Assembly (NCBI GenBank): GCA_950295325.1
Contig: OX485806.1
Location: 36,768,001-36,832,000, forward strand
Length of the DNA stretch: 64,000 nucleotides
From: Polytrichum commune
Taxonomy: Eukaryota; Streptophyta; Polytrichopsida; Polytrichales; Polytrichaceae
Direction of reading: 5' to 3'
Part shown: positions 46,969 to 55,140 of the stretch, piece by piece
How positions within the stretch are numbered: position 1 is the first letter of the stretch
Layout: each line of letters begins with the position of its first letter
Notes under the pieces: model-generated
Databases searched by the model: none
The model's input: the letters and a program-made list of their open reading frames with translations, nothing else
Told to the model about the DNA's origin: nothing
Made by a program: the position numbers and the translations under genes

Positions 46969-47781
46969 GGCTCGGAGCACAGCGTAGCGGCTCCCCGACG
47001 CTCTTCTCCAAGGAGCGCAGAGGGCAGCACGGCGGCCCCCCCGGTTTTACCCGCCCCGCCCCCGCTGCCGAAGAAACGATTCCTGGTGTTAGACCTGAAC
47101 GGTGTCCTCGTGCAGTGCGTTCATTGCCCTAGGGCCCCCACAGTGCCCTTTTGCAAGCCCGAGGACGCTAATTACGACAGGCCGCCCACGTTCATAAAGA
47201 GCAAGCTAGTTCACCTCCGCCCGTGGCTTCGGACCTTCCTCCAGATCGCCCAACAACGATGGTGGGTGGTCGTGTGGAGCTCCATGACGGCCGAGAACAC
47301 CAATGCGGTCGTGGAGTTCATCTTCAAGGGCATCGAGCCCCCCTGCATGGTCCTAGCACAGGAAGCCTGTAGAATATTGTACACACCGGACGGCAAAGTC
47401 GTCAAAAAACCAAACAACCCCGCTTCCCCCCAATACCTCAAGGTCTTGAAGCCCATTTTTTGGGACCAGCGACCGTCCTTGATAGGCGTCCCCTACGACG
47501 TCCGCCCCACCCGCGAGAGCACGCTCATGGTGGACGACAGCGCCGCAAAGAACATGTTGAACCCGACGGCCAACTTCATAGTGTGCCCTACGTGGACGGT
47601 CGAGAAGGTCCGGGACCGATTTTTGTTAGACCTTAGTAAATACCTCCAGGCGCTCTGGGGAAGCGGACTTCCCGTAAACAATTTTGTTAGGAATAATCCC
47701 ATAGGCGAGAGATACTTGGATCCACGAGACCATTTGTACAGAGAGTTGTTATCTCACGCGAAATTTAACAAGCTCATTTGA
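46969..47781 (+). CDS. Exon 4 of the transposon gene: FCP1/NIF-type HAD phosphatase domain
   Basis: The open exon reads through a Pro-rich stretch into a HAD-fold domain of the FCP1/NIF group. Motif I is KRFLVLDLNGVLV (first Asp codon 47092, Asn 47098). Motif II is VVVWSSMTAENT (about 47266-47301). FWDQ follows near 47460 and motif III is LMVDDSAAKNML (47524-47559). Canonical FCP1/SCP enzymes have D-x-D; a plant subgroup I know has D-x-N-G, as here, which replaces the usual acid/base Asp. Activity is therefore uncertain. The domain ends near LWGSGLPVNNF, and the frame closes at 47781. It may have been captured from a host gene. Confidence 0.8.
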   Translation, partial: GSEHSVAAPRRSSPRSAEGSTAAPPVLPAPPPLPKKRFLVLDLNGVLVQCVHCPRAPTVPFCKPEDANYDRPPTFIKSKLVHLRPWLRTFLQIAQQRWWVVVWSSMTAENTNAVVEFIFKGIEPPCMVLAQEACRILYTPDGKVVKKPNNPASPQYLKVLKPIFWDQRPSLIGVPYDVRPTRESTLMVDDSAAKNMLNPTANFIVCPTWTVEKVRDRFLLDLSKYLQALWGSGLPVNNFVRNNPIGERYLDPRDHLYRELLSHAKFNKLI

Positions 47782-47924
47782 GACAGTACGTGTGTTTGTA
47801 TGTGTGTGTGTGTATATGCGCCTGCCCATTTTGTGTAATTTATGCTTCATATGTATCTTGATTTTCACGCGCTCTATCTCCCCCCTTTTCCTTGGGTTTT
47901 GTTTTGTTCCAATTTTGGCTCCAG

Positions 47925-48734
47925 CGTTTGGAGCCCTCGATTGACGTCGTCAGCGAGTCAGACTTGGGGAGCTTCTTCTACGAAACCGTTTACGACGCCG
48001 CGTCAACCATCGACTACTCCAAGGAGCCTCTTGACGCCGGCGTCGTCGATAGCCCCCCACCCAAGCAAATCTTCCGGCGATCTGCGTCCCCGTCACCGCT
48101 CAAAGGCATAAATCGCAAATGCGTCCGGACATCCCCCTCTCGGCCCGGCGGCAGTAGTACACCTCAACGGCGGCTGCGGATGGACGCTCGGCCTACGAAG
48201 AGTGGAACCCTTCCTATTCCTTTGCGGGATGCCTTGCCCCTCCTCGCCAACTCCGACGGGAACGCCCCCGGTGACAAGGTGAACCCCCCCCAACCCCCCC
48301 AAAAAACATGGTTATCCGCGCATTACAATCATTTTGCACTTAAAAAATGAACGTGTGACACGTTTGGGTCTTCCTCCCTAAACTAACACATGTGTTCTTG
48401 CGTTGACGCGTTGCAGGTTGCTCCCACCCGTAAACCTATGCGGTCTAGTGCGTCCATCGAGTTGGAGCGTTTCTACTCCATGACCAGAAATGCAAGACAG
48501 TCCACTTCATCGTATTCGAATTCTTCGTCGTATAATTCGGGCGGCCGACGGAATACAAAATGTGTTATTGATGGCGTTCACCCCAAGAATGGCTATAGTC
48601 GCGGGGCGGAGATTTTCAGGAATGTTGAAGCAATGCGAGCAAAAGAAGCTGCAGCAAAAGAAAAAGAGGCAAAAGAAAAAAAAGCAAAAGAAAATGAAGC
48701 AAAAGAAAAAGAGGTAGTATCCGAGGCTAGATAG
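47925..48734 (+). CDS. Two further coding exons, Lys/Glu-rich C-terminal tail
   Basis: Exon 47925-48278 (acceptor GGCTCCAG, donor AAG|GTGAAC) encodes RLEPSIDVVSESDLGSFFYE followed by a basic, Pro/Ser-rich segment. Exon 48417-48734 (acceptor GTTGCAG) encodes a Ser/Asn-rich stretch and a tail of repeated KEKEAKEKKAKE. Both are phase 0. They could be joined to the phosphatase exon through a CCC|GTAAAC donor near 47673, or form a separate small gene. No domain is recognised. The intron contains a decayed palindrome at 48362. Confidence 0.5.
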
Positions 48735-49284
48735 GCCATAGTAGGCGTAGGGTTTTGGGCCATAGGCAAGAACATTTTGGGTCGCACTATCCAATGCATG
48801 TGTGGTGTTAGCATGATATGCATTTTACATGCCACACTTTGTATGTTTTTTTTTGCAATAATACAAGTTAGACATGATTTCCCCTTCCATATGGTCTAAG
48901 GTTTGGATTGCCCTACCTAAACCATCACAAATATGAGTTTGGAATATTTTGTATGCAATATTATATTGGTTAACATATTAACCCTTCAATAAGATCTATG
49001 GTTTGGATTGCCCTACCTAAACCATATTCATACAAGCTCTAATATTTTGTGTGCAATAATATGAATGTTTTAAGGTTTCCCCTTAAATGTGGTCTAAGAT
49101 TTGGATTGCCCACCCTAAACCATCACAAATATGAGTTATTTATGGGGTTCTTGGTCTAAACACCTGCTTCAAAGTGTTCGCATCTTACAACTTTCTCCAA
49201 TATGTGTTCCATTTATCCTTGCTCTTATTTATGTGAATGTCTCAAAATGCCCAAAAAGTCTCAATTTAACGAATATAGTGTTTA
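48735..49284. other. Right subterminal region of the giant transposon
   Basis: Non-coding. At least three phrases of the type GGTTTGGATTGCCCTACCTAAACC (near 48900, 49003 and 49093) look like decayed forms of the palindrome, evenly about 100 bp apart. It ends in the terminal inverted repeat. Confidence 0.6.
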
Positions 49285-50017
49285 AGAACTAATGTCTCAC
49301 ACACGTGGCTCAAGCTCTTTAAGAGCTTGCTCTCTTGAGAGCGCTTGATGAAGAGAGAGAAAAATGAGAGAGAAAACACCTTAAGTAGTAAAAAGGGAGA
49401 GAGGGAGAGAGGGAGAGAGAGGTGAGGATAGGGTGAGAGGATTAGCACCTCCAATCACAATCCATTAACCCTCACCTTCAAAGTAGGGACTAATCCCCTT
49501 CCACCAAGCTTCCTTCTTCCTAAACTACCAAGGTGGATCCAAAAGTGGGCATTTAACCCGCGGAGCTCACCTTGCTTCACCTTACCCCCTACTCACATTA
49601 TCAAGGCATACTCTTATTGAATCAACCTTGAAATAATCACACGACACATTCTAAAGCCTAAACTTAAATCCAAACCACACTTCACTATTTTTATGTTTTG
49701 TGAATAATCATAACACATCAAAGTCAAACTAAAATTGGTTTCGAAGAGTTAATCACCACATGTGGGCACCATTTTGGGCTCACACCATCATAATTTAAAC
49801 ATAATATTAATAAATATGGGAGTTTTACAATCCCTAAATTTGGGGGAAAAAATGGGAATTATATATTATGATGAACTTGGGTACAGTATAACACTCCATA
49901 GGGAACGTGGAAACACGATAATACAATGGGAAGATGGGCACAAATTTGCATAAATTTCAAGCATCGCATATTTCAATAAGTTTTTATAAAAATTGGTTGA
50001 TGTAGTTTGGGCTCACA

Positions 50018-51493
50018 TCAAGGGAATGCTAGGCAGACATTCCATCCTCCAGCTGGCTTACAGACAGCTAATGGATACATTCCTATTCAGAATAGGCAAG
50101 GGGGTCCACAACCTCACGATAATAGAAGGCAAGTTCCACCTTATGATCCGGGTCCATCAAACTCTCAAGATGTTAGGTTTATGGATGGGATGGTGGATGA
50201 CCATCATGACGGGTCTTTTCTTCTACAAGTGCCACCTGGTGAAGAACACCAATGGCCTCCAAATACTAATGTGATTACTTATAAGTTGAGAAGTTTGGAT
50301 GAAGAGACCACACATGAGGCTCCTGCATTAGCAGTCATCACTGGAGCAATGAGAGGTAATATCCAACCGGACAACGAAATGGAAGAGCAAGAGGAACATT
50401 ACTCGGGTGAGGCTCCGCACTTGTTAGATTTGGAAAGGGTAGCTAGGACAGCTAGGAGAACCACTAAGGCTTTAGAGGTGGAGAATGAGATTCTTCAAGA
50501 TAGGGAGAGGCCGAATGTCATTCATGATCTAGAAGGTAGTGAAATGGGAGAATGGGAAGGACCTAGCATTCCGTTAGACGAGTTTGATGGAGTGAGAAGG
50601 ATAAGGGAGGACAAGCCGAATGGATACGATTTGTGGGCCGACCTTAGCTCACTCAAAGCAGATATTACCTTCGGACAATTGTTGGAGATATCACCCATAG
50701 CTCGGAAGACTCTCAAGGAAATGATGCCTGTGACTAGGAGGACGAGGAAGGTGAAGACTAGAGTGGCTGCTAGAGTTCAACTACAAGGAGGAGGTCGTGA
50801 TGTCAAGGCAATAGAGATAGAGGTTATGGTCGTGGACAAGGTCGTGCCTAATGTGTTGGTAGATGGAGGAAGTGGGCTAAACATCTTGCCAGAGCACACC
50901 ATGAAGAGGTTGGGTCTTAGCCTAACAGGTCCATCACCTTTCATCATTAACATGGCAAATCAAAGTCCAGCAGTGCCTTTGGGAATGATTAAAGATTGTA
51001 GAATTAACACGGGAGGAGAAGAGTATGTGGTCACTTTCCATGTCATCAAAATGCATTCCAACAAGGATACATTTCCCATTTTGTTGGGAAGGCCTTGGTT
51101 GAGGATGGCGGACGCCATAGTAGATTGGGGAGGAGCTAAGCCGTCCATCACTTATGGTCCTAAAGATAATAGAGTCAAGGTGTCCATAGGGTCACTAGGT
51201 AGTTGGGTGAGGAAGGATGTCACGTCTTCCGACGTAGAAGAGGAAGCCAAGGAGGGTGATGGGAAGAATGAAACATTAGTGGGAGTGGTCCAATCTGGAA
51301 ATCAAGGAGCTAAACTAGATGCAGGGTTAGGCCATCTAGGTCATAGTTTTTACCATTGGAGTGACAATGGCGAGTATGCTCAATGGTTGAAAGAATACCT
51401 AGAATCAGTGTGTGATGTGATGGCGACTTCTCACAACGAATATTTGAGGGATGATATGGATAGTTCAAGGACAGAAGAATACAAATTGATGGA
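50018..51493 (+). pseudogene. Gag C-terminus and retroviral-type aspartic protease
   Basis: The third segment of the gag-pro frame continues in register after the TCAAG duplication. A Gln/Pro-rich stretch and an acidic linker lead to a retropepsin-like domain. Its active-site motif is VLVDGGSGLNILP (D-G-G-S instead of the common D-T/S-G) at about 50856-50895, with the second conserved motif ILLGRPWL near 51079-51102. The open frame ends because a fragment of the DUF7869-type gene begins at about 51494. No reverse transcriptase, RNase H or integrase occurs in the window, so this copy is incomplete. Confidence 0.85.
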
Positions 51494-53786
51494 GCTTCTT
51501 GTGCGATCCAAGCAAGGTTGTATTTTGCAAAAGTTATGTACTTTTGAGGGATGGACACTAATCCACTATGGTTTTTCCGTGGTTTCCGTGCTATGAATAT
51601 GGAATTTGTATCTACCCAAGATGGACCGTGCTCAGAATCCACCTTCCACCGAAAGTTAGGGTTTGTATCCCAGCTTGTATAATGTTGAATCACATCTTCA
51701 TTCCTTTGCTATCAGTCGGTAGTACTCCACTTGTATTTGTCAAAAATGAGGGCTGGAAGTTACAAAATTGGGTTTGGACGAAGTTTTTGCCACCCACACT
51801 GGCTTCGCATATGTCTCGTCTCCAGGACGCAAAATAAGCATATAACCTTCATGACAATCCACTGCAATGCGGAAAGATGGTGGGGGACGTTGACTAGCAG
51901 GCCCAACGTAATGGTCGTCCATATCAAACTCCTCACGAACCTCTTCATTTTCCAGAAGGCAAGCCTCCGAAGCTTGTACATCAACACGAGTTTGTGGCCA
52001 AAATCCATGCCTCAAATTATGAGGGCTATCTTGGTGGAGGTCTCCAAGGCGGCACGAACACGTGTCCAATAATGTACCCAACTCCCATAACGATGCCAAC
52101 ATGATCCGCCAACATCCGCTATCTTCAAACTCTCCCAATATTGTATGAAGCCTGATATACCTTTCAAAATATCCTCCAAATTCTTCATGGCTATTGGCTT
52201 GCAAGGCCTAGGCTCTCCATCCAGTAACATGGTCTTCCCATCAGCATCCACGCGCCACACAAGAAGACCCTCCGGCGGGCTCCGGTTTTGTGTCGTGCAC
52301 AACAACTTGTATTGCATGGCCGGGACACCATCGTCACGCATGTAGAAGCAGAATTGTTGTGCCTTCTTATGGCCGATCAATTGGTGAGCTCCACTTCGAA
52401 TATAAGGTTCTATAAATGCCTTGAAGTATGGCACCTCCTCGATCATATGGGGGATGACGGTAACGTTTTCCAAATCCATGTACGACTTCATCAATAACGG
52501 GATTGTAGGAAAATCCTCTTCCCGCAACTTCATGCTCCACCGCCCAAAAGATGCATCAATAGCATCGTGCGTGTGGCCTACCAATAGGAAGGACACAAAA
52601 ACCTCCTTGAAAATTCCTTTCGCAACCAACAACGACCAATATGCAAATACATATCTACTTTTATTGTCCTTGGCACAATTGTCCAATTGGACACGCAAAG
52701 TGGGGGGCAACTTCTTGCCAATCACGGGTTCAGTGGATGGCTCGGGCAACGAATGTAAGCATACATCTTTTCCATCCAAACCGCTTCATATAAAGGTGTT
52801 GAACCTGTGTTTTCAAATAACAATCGTGAAGAATTGTTTGGCGGTTTCTCTAAATCACGTAAAAGCCTTGCAAATGACCCTATCGTGTGGTTTGAATCCG
52901 CTGGATACAAATCAAGAGCATAATGAGCAACCTTGACATCACCGTGTCTATGTGCAATCATTCTTACAATGCCAACCCAGCATAATTAATATCTATGTAT
53001 ATCTAAACCATTTTGTATGAATTCATGTTCTCAAGTATATCACGGAGTAAAACACCACAACATTTAGAGTATGTCATGATATTGTTTTGAAGTTCACTTG
53101 TAACTCATACATGCAACTTAAAAAACCCATCCGTGGCCTTGATTCGATTTGCAAAACATGGGGAGGTTGTTTTGGCATGGTTTATTTTGTCATGGATGAC
53201 TGTAAGAACCTCCAAGGACCTGAAGATGGATAAAACTCTATTTGTGTAGTAATCGTTACGGTGTGCCTTTTGCACGTTTACGTGCTTGAAATAGTTCAAT
53301 TGATGCGCCGCATATGACTCGGTACCCATCGTGTGTGCATCCCGAAGGCGCTTCAACTTCTTACAATTAGAGCACCTGGCAAATTTGTCCCCTCGTCTTT
53401 TTGTAATGTATTCGCTAAAGTTTGCTTTCTTGATTGCACTCAATTTTGACAATGAAATTGGCTCCAACCCAATCTTCTTGCCAACTACATTCACGTCCAA
53501 CAATATGTCTTTCCATTTTGTGTTTGTGGAAATAACTTTATTCACAACCTTCTCACCGGTTGTGAGCGTGCGTGTTTTGTGCGGCATTGCATCGGCAAGG
53601 GGGACAATGATGGTTGCTAGAGTGGCCATTGTTTGCCTTGTTACTTCCCTAGGTTTCTTTAAACCCACATTCCCATGGTGAGGAGACCGGCGGCCTTCTT
53701 TGGCATAAGCAGCTTGTCTATAAAAGTCCGTTTTCGACACACTGTGAATGGTGTACCATACCTTACAACATACGTCTATGCTTTCA
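51494..53786 (-). pseudogene. Fragment of the DUF7869-type gene (second copy)
   Basis: Colinear with 30205-32485 of the better copy at high identity. It keeps the two hallmark blocks (VQLDNCAKDNKS and LLVGHTHDAIDASF, where the first Asp of DDID is Ala). It has frameshifts near 52010 and 52775 and a stop close to the exon 1 end near 53105. Both edges are internal to the gene and lack terminal repeats, so it is a transduced or deleted fragment rather than a whole element. Confidence 0.9.
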
Positions 53787-53879
53787 ACACACTCCTAAGT
53801 AGCAGTGTCACTTTCAAGCAAGTGTAGTGGATACAAAAACTACAAGTCAGCCTTCAGATTTTGAATGAATATAGCTCTT

Positions 53880-54650
53880 TATGTAAGCTTTGCAAAAAGC
53901 CTAAGATTGTTAGAATCAAAATTAGAGAGAAAAAGTTATGAATGTTTGAATGAAGGTGTCTCAACTGCCTTTTAAATTACAAGCGCTGACTTTGCAAATG
54001 CATAACTAAAAGACAAATCATTCACTTGCTTTGATATTTCTGTTTGTTATAGGTTTTGTTGTTAGATTTTTAAAATGTGTAAGCATGCTAGAATCTAATT
54101 TGATGTGTGAAAGTTATAAGTGTTTTAATGGAGGTGTTTTAGCTGCCTCTCAAACTACAAGAGCTCACTTTGTAAGCTTATACCCGCAAGAGGAAACATG
54201 GAGTGGTTTTCATATTTAAGGCAGTTGTAGATCTGATTTTAAGGTTACTAAAAAGCTTAAGCTTGCTAGAATCTAAATTAGTAAGCAAAATTTATGGGTG
54301 TTTGAATGAAGGTATTCCAACTGCCTCTTAAAATATAAGAGTTGAGTTTGTAAGCTCATACCTATAAGAGGAAGCATGCAATTGTTTTGATATTTAAGGC
54401 TGTTGTAGATCTAATTTTAAGGTTGCTAGAAAGCCTAAGCTTGTTTTAATCTAAATTAATAAGAAAAAGTTATGGATGTTTGAATGAAGGTATCCCAGCT
54501 GCCTCTTGAATTCTAAGAGCTGACTTTGTAAGCTCTTATCTTTAAGAAGATATATGCAGTTTTTTTGATAATTGAGTGAGTTATAGCTCTTATTGTTAGC
54601 TTTCCATATTACTAACAATTATTCTAATTCAAGCTTGTGAGCAAAAGTTG
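53880..54650 (+). repeat. Tandem array, about 4 x 178 bp
   Basis: Units near 53930, 54110, 54290 and 54465 share AAAGTTATGAATGTTTGAAT, CAACTGCCTC, AAGAGCTGACTTTGTAAGC and AAGCTTGCTAGAATCTAAAT in order, with moderate divergence. Confidence 0.85.
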
Positions 54651-54699
54651 TAGCCGTTTAAGCAAAGGGGTGTCTGCTGCCTTACAAGAAGAGGTTCAT

Positions 54700-55140
54700 C
54701 CATTCAAGGTTGGCGGGTACGAGTTGGTGTTGTGGGCGGCCTAGCATTGGAGTAGGGGTTCCGCACCCACCATTACCAATCCAAGATGAGAGTCACTTGG
54801 TAAGCTTTTTAACCCTACACCCTTCAATTTATGAATGGAGAGAGCGCGACAAAGGTAAATTTTCACCCCAACCCAACTATCCATGTAAGGCTAGGGGGGC
54901 ATCACCCACCTAGCCGCCGAGGGGAATTCGAATTCTCATGTGTGCGAAGCCTCTTGGTTAAATGTTGTGGTAGTAGCTTTCCATTCATAGCTCGTTCGTG
55001 TGTGGTGAAGTCGGGTTAATAACCGGCATGACCACTCTCAAGCGGGTTAATCGCCTCGAGTGCTCCTTCCTCACCCTCAAGTTTGTGCCTCCAGCTTCGA
55101 TCTCCTAATTCCGCTTCACTCCCGGCGGACACACCATTTA
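54700..55140 (-). other. LTR-retrotransposon leader on the minus strand
   Basis: Read leftwards from 55140, the spacer TAAA is followed by TGGTGTGTCCGCCGGGAG and then sequence homologous to the leader at 22618 onward. A block around 54890-55040 also resembles the LTR-B region 42940-43080 (GTGGTAGTAGCTT, GTGTGTGGTAAGTCGG). Small ORFs are not supported. Confidence 0.6.

Larger units (their letters stand above)
39009..47781 (+). pseudogene. Giant transposon plus-strand gene: multi-domain protein, about 1,640 aa, broken
   Basis: Coding parts are 39009-40333, 40597-41091 continuing at 43873-44709, 44992-46457 and 46969-47781. All three introns are phase 0 with GT...AG ends: 40334-40596, 44710-44991 and 46458-46968. 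Each holds palindromes. Domain order: an unrecognised N-terminal region, a Ser/Thr/Pro/basic linker, a ParB/sulfiredoxin-like segment, a conserved element-specific middle, an acidic low-complexity region, and an FCP1/NIF HAD phosphatase domain. Defects: a one-base frameshift near 40127, an LTR-B at 41092-43867, a stop at 44539-44541, and a frameshift in the G tract near 45264-45272. The decayed copy at 1-2255 supports the same exon plan. Confidence 0.75.
29660..49284. mobile_element. Giant DNA transposon, 19.6 kb
   Basis: Terminal inverted repeats of about 28 bp: AACACTATATTCGTTAAATT followed by GAGACTTT at the left and its exact complement ending AATATAGTGTT at the right. The 4-bp duplication TAAG is at 29656-29659 and 49285-49288. 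The host LTR, joined across the insertion, matches the paralogous LTR-A around 24615-24650 (ATTAGTT...CTTAGTGAAGTTA), an independent empty site. Contents: a minus-strand DUF7869-type gene, a central intergenic region with palindrome arrays, and a plus-strand multi-domain gene interrupted by LTR-B. The CACTA-like start could suggest EnSpm, but a 3-bp duplication does not fit and no TNP2-type protein is seen. Superfamily undecided. Confidence 0.9.
28445..50017 (-). mobile_element. LTR-A split by the giant DNA transposon
   Basis: It starts TGTGAGGCCAAATCC and ends GGGCTCACA, with the 5-bp duplication TCAAG at 28440-28444 and 50018-50022. The LTR parts are 28445-29659 and 49285-50017; 29660-49284 is the nested transposon. 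Without it the LTR is about 1.94 kb, some 230 bp longer than expected because of an extra segment at 49785-50017. The hairpin AAGTGTT/AACACTT is at 28777-28794. The gag-protease frame continues in register on both sides. Confidence 0.9.

Noticed and set aside
48507-48835. Minus-strand Phe/Cys-rich ORFs
   Set aside because: They are antisense shadows of the Lys/Glu-rich exon tail on the plus strand.
29660-49284. Classification as a CACTA (EnSpm) element
   Set aside because: CACTA is present two bases inside the terminus, but a 3-bp duplication does not match (GAA against TTT) and no TNP2-type protein was recognised. A 4-bp TAAG duplication with AACACT ends fits better.
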